Shown here piece after piece: positions 1 to 10,080 of a DNA stretch of 64,000 nt; the first letter of the stretch is position 1, and every line of letters starts with the position of its first letter. The notes under the pieces are model-generated. The model worked only from the letters and a program-made list of their open reading frames with translations, had not been told where the DNA came from and made no database searches. The DNA is from Diplosphaera chodatii (Eukaryota; Chlorophyta; Trebouxiophyceae; Prasiolales; Stichococcaceae). Location of the stretch: assembly GCA_032358165.1 (NCBI GenBank), contig JAALGY010000032.1, positions 3,844,001 through 3,908,000 on the forward strand. Direction: 5' to 3'. The translations under genes and the position numbers were made by a program.

Positions 1-80
1 AGCGTGTGGGATGGGGTCTGTACACGACCAGGGGTGCCGGACTGGTGCAGACTACACCCCAATGGATGCGTCCGATTGCA

Positions 81-800
81 TTAAGGTACCTGAATAACAT
101 GCCTCCACACCTGGCTGGCGATGGCCCTGCAGGCTGCCAGCAGCCACTGCCGTGGCAGGCACCCAAGCTGTGCAAGCAGCCTCCGGTGACACGGCCTCGA
201 GTTGCCCTGTGCCAGCACAGTAGTGTGAACACACATCTGATGCAACATACGTTGCCACATTGTGCCACAAAACTCCAGATCCTCCGACGAGCCACTGTGC
301 AAGTGCACAGCAAAGTGGACCAAGTCGTGCCGTGCGACTGCTGACACTACGGTTGCTTCGGTCTGAGCATACTGTACCTGAAAGAGCAGCAGCACTGCAA
401 GCTGAATGGCGTGCAACAGGCACTGCTCATGGACGCTGCCGCCGTCGCCGGCATCGCCATCCTCATCAGCGCTGCCCCTGCCTGCATCACTGGGGCCTGT
501 TGAGGCAGCCGCCAGCAGTGGTGCGAGAAGACCCTGCAAACCGTCCCCAAATGCTCTCCCATACTCTGTGCATAAGGCATGATGGCATGAGGTCGGATCG
601 ATAAGAGTCAGGCCTGAGGCAGATCAGTTCCACCATCGCGTCGCAGGCTTGCACCTTTGTCGCGTCCAACTGCAGCCGCATGGACCGCAGCGCCAGGAAC
701 GCCGTGAGTCGCACATGGTGTTGCCTCAGCTGCTGCGATGCGCTGCCTAGGACTTCTGCAGCATCAGTTACCTGCAACAGGGTCCAGGTCACAGACTTCA
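81..800 (-). CDS. Unassigned gene, partial, runs off the left edge
   Basis: Several minus-strand segments look coding, but I recognise no family. A segment at about 667-771 follows a cag acceptor, is helical, rich in Leu, Gln and Arg, and ends at AAG|gtgcaa. A second at about 390-540 starts after cag with GLLAPLL, holds an acidic Gly/Asp linker and ends at CTTTTTCAG-type donor context. A third at about 290-350 carries ARHDLVHFAVHLHSGSSEDL. Leu/Ala-rich helical content would suit a helical-repeat protein, but that is a guess. Neither the start nor the stop can be fixed; the gene probably continues beyond position 1. An overlapping plus-strand frame exists but has poor codon use. Confidence 0.3.
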
Positions 801-1011
801 CGCAGAGTGTGAGACATCTCCTATGCATGCCCCTTCGCGTCGGAACCTGCAACAGCATGCGACTTCCTTGGCAACATGACGCACACCTGCTGCAGGTACA
901 TAGGTGCAAACATGATGCCGCTGTCCCCCCAGCGTCCCACATGCTGCTGCTTCTGCAGCCTGGACGCCATGGATACTGAAGGGGCTGCCGCGGGACACAG
1001 TGCCGATCACC

Positions 1012-1442
1012 ACATGGCAACGCCAGCCGCCGCTTGATCAACTGGCCAGCGGGTGATCAGCTTGCAGTCGCCGTGACACATGCATGATCTCAAGTACGAT
1101 GAGGGTGATGACCCATCCGGCAATAACGTCAACGTTGCCGGTGTGCATGTCATGTCAGCATGCCCATCATGCACAGCATTCTGCAGGCAAAGCCAGCCTG
1201 ATGGATGTGATCCTCAGCTACCCTACTTCTATACGGGTACGTAACCACGCTGCAGCTGCGAGTCAACAACGCAAACTGCATGAAGCACCGCGATCACAGC
1301 CCATGGCTGGCATGTACCTGTTCCGAAACCAACACCCTACGAGTGCAGGTTGCCACGATGCCGCAACTGCACCAAAACAGCTTTTGCATCAGCAAATCGT
1401 AGCTCAAACGCTGTAATTACATCCACTGGGTTCATTGCCGCC
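1012..1442. other. Intergenic stretch, nothing assigned
   Basis: The open frames here are short, and none has a recognisable domain or splice-consistent neighbours. It presumably holds 5' sequence of the small membrane-protein gene that starts at 1443. Confidence 0.4.
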
Positions 1443-2011
1443 ATGCCACTGGGAGAGCAAGAGGGTCTCCTGATTGGCGCAGGCATCTCGCTGTCGCTGG
1501 CAACCACCTACTTCTACCGGCAGAGGCAGACATTGCCGTTCAAGGTGTGACTGCAAATCGGTACTGCTCACAGCATGCGCCTTGTTCTCAACCGTCAGCA
1601 CCGTGATCGAGCACAGCTGAAGCTGGCGTCATGCGACATGTCGCGTGCATGTCACACACAACCTCAGTCACCATCTTCTCGGCCGCACTGCGCAGTGGGC
1701 ACACTTCCTGGCGTGGCCTGTCCTCGGCACGGGCATCCTTCTCGCGCTGTCGCCGAGTCACGACCAGATGGCAGACACACTGCGCAACAGCGGCTTGGCA
1801 GGTGCAGAGCATGTTCCTGTGATAGCACAGTGCATCACGTTTCCTCCGCCACCTGCGACCAGCTGGCTGGCGGAGCACCAGTCTCACTACTGTTGTGTAC
1901 GGGAGCGCAGATGACAGCCAGCAGTCAGCGGCACAGGTTGCAGCCCAGCAGCAGATGGCAGCAATCCGGCAAAAAGCTGCAGAAAGCAAACCTTTCAAGC
2001 CTTCCGTATGA
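1443..2011 (+). CDS. Small membrane protein, CBP4/UQCC3-like
   Basis: Three exons join with consistent phases: 1443-1544 (donor AAG|gtgtga), 1696-1801 (acceptor gcgcag, donor GCAG|gtgcag) and 1911-2011 (acceptor cgcag), giving 102 residues. Residues 8-23 form a hydrophobic helix (LLIGAGISLSLATTYF). After RQRQTLPFK comes a second helix at about 35-51 (WAHFLAWPVLGTGILLAL). A soluble charged tail follows (SPSHDQMADTLRNSGL, then a Gln/Ala-rich helix ending KPFKPSV). TM helix, short polar turn, QM-x3-L-x3-GL, then a QQQMAAI helix is the layout of the mitochondrial complex III assembly factors CBP4 and UQCC3. Those have one TM helix rather than two, so the family call is tentative; the gene model is firmer. 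An in-frame ATG at 1350 is an alternative start. Confidence 0.55.
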
Positions 2012-2207
2012 TGCGTCCTCTGCGCCCAGGTGAGTGACTTGCATGCTGGCACCACTCGCGAACAGACGGTCACGTGCCATCGGTCATGTGTCATTGCAAT
2101 GTAGCCAAGTACAGACGCGATGTGTTTTGTGTTCCCAGCAGGTGCTTACCATGTGGTTATGCTGCAGGGCAGGTTGACCTGGCGTGATTGGTGGCAACGG
2201 CACCGCG

Positions 2208-4263
2208 ATGTGCAGCGGGATGGCAGACAGCTTGACTGCAAGCACAGCCGCTGCGCAGGCCGCCCAGGCAGCCACCACAAGCTTGGGTGTTGGTGACGGA
2301 GCAGCGTGCGACGTGGCAGCCGCAGGGCCAGCGGCCGAGTGGCGGGCGGACCCAGACGCGGACTTGGTGCTCAGCGACGTGCACATCGGCAGGGCACCAT
2401 CAGCTGTGCAGCGCTGCACCACGCTCTTTTGCTTCAGGCCAGGCTGGGCGTCGCCAGTGAGCGGCAATGGGCATGGCAGCGCCAGAGCCCCTTGCAGCAG
2501 CGCCAGCAGTGTGGGCGACGTCGCCACCTGTGCTGTCAGAGATGGCAGATGGACAGCAGCAGGTGCACCAGCCAGTGGCGCTGTAGGTGCAGAGCTGGAC
2601 GAGGATGGTGATGTGCTGGTGAAGCGCCGGCGCACTGCACACCGCGCAGCGGCTGGGGCTGCCGACAGCAGGACAAAAGATGCGGTGGCCGACGGCTTTG
2701 CGATGCACCATGCTATGGCGACGAGTCTGCGGGATGTAGGCAAGCAGGTCAGTGTTCTGTTGTCCCGTATGAACAGCTCTCGGAAAAGTGCATTCCACAG
2801 TATCAGAGACTTAGGGTTTGGATCCGGGAAAACGTGGGCATGCTCTGTTGCCTCGAGAGTGCCTGTCTCACGTCGGCATGTGGCAGATGGAACACGGCAT
2901 GTCGACGTGTACTTGCAGGTGTGGCGCGGGGCGCTGCTGCTGGCCGACCTCCTGCTCAGCCGGCCGCAGCTGGTCGCGGGCCGCACCGCTGTCGAGTTGG
3001 GCGCGGGCTGTGGGCTGAGCGGCATCGCCGCCGCCCGTGCTGGCGCCCCCCGGGTGCTGCTCACGGACCTGCCGTCGCTGCTGCCACAGCTGCAGGTGAC
3101 GCGCCTCCTGCCGTCCAGAGCCTCCTGAGGCCGTGCTTGCAGCTCACGGTGCTGGGTGTGTTGGCGGAGCTCCTCAGGCAGAGGACCCCGCTGCACTGTT
3201 GCGGATCCTCAGCTGCCTTGCCGACACCCTTTCTGACTCGCCAGCTTCTGTGGCCACCGCAGGAGAACCTTGCAGCCAACGCCACAAGCTTTGCCGCTGA
3301 CCCCACCTCAGTGACTTGCCATTGCCTGGACTGGGCAGACCCGCCGCCAGCGGCGCAGCAGCAGCCAGGGCACGGCAGAAGCTCTAGCCATGTCACTGCA
3401 GGGTGTGCGCTGCAGCAATGGGCGTTCAAGAATGGCTGGACCCCTGCAGACGTCCGCCAGCTGCTCCAGGCACAGGTGTGCTTGCCGGTCTTGTTGCAGC
3501 GTGCTGCAACCAAGCTGCAGGTGTGCAGTCGCGGTAGGTTTGTGGAGTGCTGCTGGTGCCGCAGCAGCTTGCAGCAGTCAGGCATTGCTGTCAGACGGGC
3601 AAACCTCCAGCCGACAGCACCACCTTCGCAGGTGCTGCTGGCGGCGGACACCGTGTACGACGACGACATCACAGAGCTGTTCATGGCCGCCGCCGCCGCA
3701 CTTCTCCAGCCGCTGGCCGCCTGCGCAGACAGGTCGTGCTCCGTCTGCAGCTCGCCAGGGCATCAGCAGGCAGATAGCACAGATAGCCGCGGTGGCGGCG
3801 GCAGCATGAGCAGCAGGAAGTGCATGTACATCGCACTGGAGAAGCGGTGGGTCAGTATATCAAGTGTTTTGACGTCCGATCGCACATCGTGCTTCGCGCA
3901 TATGTTCTCCAATCACACGCATCAACAATTCAGCTTAAATTGATCTTCATCCACTCTCACAGGTACAATTTCACGCTGTGTGACATGGATGCACGGGCTT
4001 CAGCATTCGAGCACTGGCTAGAGCTGTTCCACTGCACGCCAGACGTGTGCCAACCAGCAGCAGAAGCTGCTGCGGCGGCCGGCACATCGACTGGGGTGCT
4101 GGTAAAGCGCAGCGCCTTGTGTTGCGGCACATGCGGCAGCCGCCGTGCTCGGCTACCGCTGGCAGGACGACGGTTGGATGTGGCATCCGTGCCGTGCGTG
4201 CTGAAATACGAGAGGGGCAACGACCTGGAACTGTGGGAGCTGTGGACGCATGACGGACTATGA
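2208..4263 (+). CDS. METTL22-like lysine methyltransferase
   Basis: Class I SAM-dependent methyltransferase of family 16. Exons run about 2208-2749, 2918-3096, 3262-3474, 3632-3848 and 3963-4263. Exon 2 holds VWRGALLLADLLL and the SAM-binding motif I VELGAGCGLSGIAA, followed by VLLTDLPSLLPQL (motif post I). Exon 3 carries ENLAANA and LDWADPP, and exon 4 carries VLLAADTVYDDDITELF, the position of the family DxxY motif. The last part, MYIALEKRYNFTL then a helical region, matches the C-terminal half of METTL22, which in animals methylates a nuclear protein. The N-terminus is long, Ala/Gly-rich and low in complexity. The first ATG could be 2208 or 2220. The remaining frame ambiguity lies in the Gln/Pro-rich part of exon 3. 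Confidence 0.8.
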
Positions 4264-4841
4264 TATGGGATTGCAAGTCGTGTAATATGTTCCTGGTCCA
4301 CTGCAGCAGTTGGTTCACAATGAAAGGACAATGGTGCAAATAGTGGTGCGGTTGTTCTGGCAATGCATACCGTAGTTCTCCCAGTTTTGTTTAGACATCA
4401 TCATCAGCAGTGTCCCACAGTTTCAGGGTGGGATACGGCGACTGCTTGACACTGTTCTTCGGCGGTGATGACAGAATGTCCCTGTAATGGGCCGTGAGCT
4501 AATAGGTGCATGTCTCACCTTCACAGATGACTGGCAAGTGGGACCGCCCATAAATGTGACTTTGAGAATTGGGATATTTTAGGGCTTTCGAGGCTAGGTG
4601 CTACTGCGCAGCCAACGGGTGCACTGCTCGAATGCTCGTTTGTAACCTATTATTGCTCAACGAAACAACGTGAACTGTGGCAAGCGTTTGCAGTCAGAGC
4701 GCACCGCGCAGCTGCAGGAGTGAGGGTGGTCAGCTTCTAGACACCCGAAGCCGAGGTGCATTGCATCAACATCCGCGGCGTGCGTAGGCAGCAAACCTCG
4801 TGTGCATTGGTCGCTGCTGAGGCAGCCGGCGGCTTGCCGGC

Positions 4842-7800
4842 ATGGGGGACAAGTATGCAGACGCGGACGATGGCGACAGGCAGATTGAGATGTGGAAGAT
4901 CAAGCGGGTGCGCGCAGCACACAGCTGCACTATGCGGGGCATATGTATCAGCAGCATCGCACGACTACTCGCTGCATGGCAAGGCAGCAGTGTGTGTGGA
5001 TACTGGTGCTCAAGCCATGGTGCATCGTGTTCAGTAGCGGGTTATTGCCGGTCGCTGCATGCATTGGTTCACTGGTATACTGATGGCCCTCGGTCGTTGC
5101 TGACGCAGCTCATCAAGGGGCTGGAGGCAGCGCGCGGAAACGGCACATCCATGATTAGTCTCATCATGCCGCCAAAGGATCAGGTGGGCGTGGGTGCATC
5201 ACGCATGACGCACCATAGCACCGATGGGCTCTGCAGCCACTGTGAGACGCACATCACTTGCTGCTGGATGGCACCTTGGGTGTAGATGTGGATATAAAGT
5301 CAGCACCGTAAATTTCGGGGCCCTTCTTCCCTGCAGGTCTCGCGCGTGCAGAAGATGCTTGCCGATGAGTTTGGCACAGCCTCTAACATCAAGTCGCGCG
5401 TCAACAGGCAGTCCGTGCTGGGCGCCATCACATCATGTCAGCAGCGACTCAAATTATACAACAGAGTGAGTCTCCATCAGCCCTCCGTCTGTACGCTACC
5501 CATAGACAAGCTGTCATTGGGACGGGAAGGTCGTCAACTGGCGGTCGCAAGCACATGCAGCCGCCGCAGATGTGCCCTCATGCATAACGTGCAGGTGGTG
5601 ACCTCGGTGCTGTCTTGCAGGTGCCGCCAAATGGCTTGGTGGTGTACACCGGCACTATTCTGACAGAGGAGGGCAAGGAGCGCAAGGTCAACATCGACTT
5701 CGAGCCCTTCAAGCCCATCAACACCAGCCTGTACCTGTGCGACAACAAGTTTCACACGGAGGCGCTGTCCGAGCTGCTGGAGTCCGACTCCAAGTGCGCC
5801 GTGTGACGCGAGCTGCTCGGTGCTGACGCCCAAAGCTGACGACTGTGGCATCTGACCACCTTATGTGGGACGCTGAGCTGAGGGCCCATCATCCGCAGGT
5901 ACGGCTTCGTGGTGATGGACGGCAATGGCAGCCTGTTTGGCACAGTCAGCGGCAACACGCGAGAGGTGCACCACCCTCGCAGCTCACCCGCCATCACCCG
6001 CTGCTTTGCTGGTGTGCAGAAGTCAGCCTCAGGGCCTTGCCACAGCCACATGCCTGTGCCATGTGCCCTCTGCAGGTTCTGGGCAAGTTCTCGGTCGAGC
6101 TGCCCAAGAAGCATGGCCGCGGCGGGCAGTCGGCGCTGCGCTTTGCACGCCTGCGGATGGAGAAGCGGCACAACTACGTCCGAAAGGTGATCAATCAAGC
6201 AGTTTATCTCGACCGTTGCGTTTTCGACATCCAGCATGTGAGGCTGGCTGCGCCTGCTCCGGTCTGCAGCCTCGGCAGTGCCCTGCTGCAGGGTGCATCA
6301 GCGGCTCAAGCGTACAGCATGAATTGGCGGACTGTTCGTCACCTTATGTTTGGTAGTGCGCAGGTGGCTGAGCAGACGACACAGTACTTCATCACCAACG
6401 ACCGGCCGAATGTGGCGGGGCTGGTGCTGGCGGGCTCGGCTGACTTCAAGACCGAGTTGGGGCAGTCCGACATGTTCGACCAGCGGCTGAAGGCCATCAT
6501 CCTGCTCACTGTTGATGTGTCATATGGTGAGCAGTTTTCGCTGTGCCATCTGCTGCCTGAGCTGATGTGGAGCTTTGAGCTGATGTGGGGCTCCTGCTGC
6601 ATAATGCGGCCTGGGGACGACGGTAGAGATGTGAGGCGCAAATGTGTGCAGGTGGCGAGAACGGCTTTAACCAGGCTATCGAGCTCTCAGCAGGCGCCCT
6701 CGCGAACGTCAAGTTCGTGCAGGTGACAATGTTGTAAGGCAGAGTCAGAGGCGCCGTGGAGACCCCACTGCCATATGCAATTTGCTTTGTGGGTGGCCAG
6801 ACGAAGGCATCCAAACGAAAGCCCCATACCCGTGCAGGAGAAGCGCCTGATCAGCAAATTCTTTGACGAGATCAGCCAGGACAGCGGCAAGCACACCAGC
6901 GGTGTCAAGGTGCACCCTGGCCCCGCCCCTGTTCCGAGCCCCACTCAGTGCAGACCCTGTCACACCAGGCCGATGTGGAGGTGGACTGGCTCCAGCCCTT
7001 GCCCTGGATGGAGGTACTCCGGCCCCACCCTGCAGGACACGCTGGCGTGCCTGGACATGGGCGCGGTGGACACGCTGATCGTGTGGGAGAGCCTCGACAT
7101 CCAGCGCCTGGAGCTGCGCAACCCCACCACAGGTGCATTGCCGCCAGTTCAGAACCCCCGGCACCTGGGTCTCTGAAGGAATGCACGCTGTAGCTTTTGG
7201 AGCACAGCGCACGCCATCCGACACGTGCTGGCTGCGCGCCGCTGTGGCGCCTTGCACTCCAAACCCTCACGGTGTCGCCGGCGCGACACGAGACGTCATC
7301 GACCTGCCCCGGGTGTCCCGCAGGCGAGGCGGACATCATCATGCACCTGACCCCGGAGCAGGAGGCGGATGAGCAGGTGCTGCGGGACAAGGAGACGGGC
7401 GCCCAGCTGGAGGTCGTCAACAAGGTGCCTCCTTCAACCTGCCGGCTCCACAATGTTATGCACACACTTATCGTATGAACGATGACACGGGACGGGGAGA
7501 CGGGCGCCCAGCTGGAGCTCGTCAACAAGTCGCCTGGTCAGTAGTGGGTCTGTACTGGCTGCATGTGCTTACCGCACCGATTTTGTTTTCACGGCAGCCT
7601 TGCTGTGGTCATGCACAAGCCTGAGCCGCGGGACGCCGCGTCTGGTCCGCATCAAACTGTTCAATGGCATGCCTGGCATTGCTGGACCCGGTGCTAGACC
7701 CTGTTGCGCCGTCACGTGCAAGATAAGTGCATCTGACAACGTGACGAGCTGCCTCCTGCTTGCAATGCAGGAGTCGCTGCTCGAGTGGCTGGCCAACAAC

Positions 7801-8336
7801 TATAAGAAGGTGGGCACCGCTGCAAGCACCGCATGCACTTGCTCAGCCGTGCTGCTGCCTGTATCAAGCAGCACATGCCGCATCCACAGGTTCAAGGCTG
7901 ACTGCGGGCCACGTTTGTGCGCGCAGTTCGGGTGCCAGCTGGAGTTTGTGACCAACAAGTCGCAGGAGGGCAGCCAGTTCTGCCGCGGCTTCGGCGGCAT
8001 CGGCGGCATCCTGCGCTACTCCGTGGACACCACCCTGAACGAGGTGCGCCGGCCTGGCCAGATGGCTTTCCTGATGAGGGTCGTCACTCAGGTCCACGAC
8101 ACACAGGTCCTGCCCCTGGCATGCTGCAAACGGTGCTTGTGTTGTCGAGGCAAATCAATGGCAGCAGCTACCTTGTGCACTCCTGTGTCAGCCGTGCGCC
8201 ACTGCTCACATTGTGGCAACCTCTCCTTGATGGACACTTCCTTCCAAAGTGTGATCATGTGACATCGATCGTCCGCATGTTGCAGGTGGACTCGGATCTG
8301 GACAATGTGGAGTGGGACAGCGACAGCGACATTTAG
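4842..8336 (+). CDS. ERF1: Eukaryotic peptide chain release factor eRF1
   Basis: It recognises stop codons in the ribosomal A site and triggers peptide release with eRF3. Fourteen exons with matching phases (4842-4907, 5109-5183, 5337-5465, 5621-5802, 5899-5965, 6076-6186, 6364-6526, 6652-6722, 6838-6909, 7036-7132, 7324-7424, 7771-7809, 7927-8043, 8286-8336) give 446 residues, against about 437 in animals. Domain 1 has NIKS at 64-67 and YLCDNKF of the YxCxxxF motif, which decode the stop codon. Domain 2 has GGQ at about 189-191 ([13 protein letters not shown]), the peptidyl-tRNA hydrolysis loop. Domain 3 has [14 protein letters not shown] and a short acidic tail ending DSDSDI. The start ATGGGGGACAAG is the first in frame. 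One oddity: the normally invariant GKYCFGV in domain 3 reads GKHTSGV. Confidence 0.95.
7488..7529 (+). repeat. 42-bp relic copy of the eRF1 exon 11 end
   Basis: This intronic segment repeats the last 42 bp of exon 11 (7383-7424), with three mismatches counted by hand. The copy lies 105 bp downstream in the same orientation. Its right edge stops exactly at the exon boundary (GTCAACAAG), but the donor gt is replaced by tc, and there is no nearby AG acceptor upstream, so it should not be spliced in. Confidence 0.8.
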
Positions 8337-10080
8337 GGCCCAGCAGTGCCATTCTTTCCCCGCAGTGCACAAGCAGCGGGCGGCGCATGCACCCAGTGAG
8401 CCGGTTGCTGCATGACATGCGGAAGCACACAGTCAGCTTGACGAGCAGGTTGTGTCCAGCTTTGAATGAACAAACGGCTCTGCACACCGCTCAGAGGCAA
8501 TAGGGGTGTTACTCCGCTGGTGGTGCAGCACCCATTCCGTACATAGCCGTTGCGGCCATGCTGACGGTGCAACCGATCACCATGGCCCGGGATATGACAC
8601 ACACGCTAGTCACTGGAGGCAGTGTACTCTGCTATAACAGCCAGAGTGTCTCGCATGCCTCAAAACAACATGTGACTCTGCAGCATGTGCAGGCAGCCAC
8701 CTCACGCGTTTGAGTAATCGTGTGACGCACGTGACGGCCAGCACGCTCGCCGCCCGAGATTGCCAGGTGTGCAAGGCGCAGCACTCCGTTGCAGAGCTGC
8801 AGCCGCCGGTGTAGGAGGTTTTGTGGCGAGATCACAGATCAGTGGGTAAATTGTGCATGACTCAGGGGCGTCTGGAAACTGTTGAATCGAATCTCATAGC
8901 GGCAGGGCCTGGAATGATGATCGAAACGATACGCAAAGCGTTGACGTGTGTCGCGTTGCGAACGGTGTTGATTTGGCAAGCTGCACCTGATGGTACCGCA
9001 TGCACGAGGCATGTTTCTGTTTCTGGGTGGTCCCTACACGTGGCGCGCAGCACCGAGCAAACGCTGCGCTATACTTCCATGTATATGGATCTGTGAGGCA
9101 GCGGCTGCGGTGTGCCGCTGTCTGTAAGATGCCCGTTGCTCGCACCGTAGCTCCGAATCTCTGTGTTAGGTGTACGACCTCCAACATCTTATATCTACAA
9201 GTCAAGGTACTTAAACCCACCTCGCTGACGACCAGGGGCATTTCTTATGCCCCTGAGCTGACGGTGCAGTGAGCGAGACGTGTGTGGCGACCAAACTTGC
9301 GGCCAGTCGGTCACGCTGCTGCCTCCGCGGCTATCACAGCCCGCGCCGCAAATTGTCTAGCCGATATTGCTTTGGTAAGCTAGATCTGCTGGTCTGTCTG
9401 CGTTCTAGCTTCGAAGCACCGCGCCGGGGCGAATCTCAGAAAGTCTGACACACCCACCCCCAGCCGCCCTGCTCTTGAGGCCTGCCGTGCCGCAGGCGCT
9501 CGCCGGACCGCCGGTGGCCGCTCGGCACTCTTACCTCACCCACTTCGCCGGCAGAGCTGCAAAGGTGGGCATACGACACGGCTGCCAGTCAACGAGGACG
9601 GTTGAGGCTCAACCATGCCCTGGATGCGTCGTCCAGTGCACGGCTTGCGCTGATGTTGAGCCGACCACAATCCTGCCTGCCTTGTGGTCACTCAACGAAC
9701 GCATGGAAGCGATGTCAGGGCCAGATACAGTGCTTGATGTGGTGGCGAAGTTTCCTACTCGGCTGCGAGTAAGCACCGAAGGCTGCGCGAACCTGTGGAT
9801 CTGGCTGCCCAGATCCAGAGCCCGCCATTGTTGTGTCTTCAGTGCTCTCTCCGCGGTGCTAAGGGGCCGTTCGAGTGCATTTGCGTGCCTGAGTAGCGCC
9901 ACAACAAGCCATCCCCAGACCGGCCGCCTGCGCTGCGACATCCCCCACTGTGCGCGGTGACCGTGAGCGGCTGTTCTCACTGGATCAACAACGCTTCTTG
10001 TGGTGCCCACAACGCGGCAGTAGCTGAATTAGGTGGTCCCTCCGCCCACTGGAGATTTTTTGGCACCTGCAGGCAGCACA
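8337..10080. other. Intergenic stretch with one doubtful exon-like segment
   Basis: No gene can be supported. A GC-rich plus-strand segment at about 9475-9566 ends in GCAAAG|gtgggc like an exon. A second at 9646-9785 reads as plausible protein (PALWSLNERMEAM, VVAKFPTRLRV). They match no family I know and lie just upstream of the dehydrogenase, so they could be an extra small gene or chance open frames. Confidence 0.35.

Noticed and set aside
2084..3196. Long minus-strand open frame (370 codons) rich in Ser, Ala, Pro and Arg
   Set aside because: It is the mirror of METTL22-like exons, crosses their introns, and has low-complexity composition with no domain.
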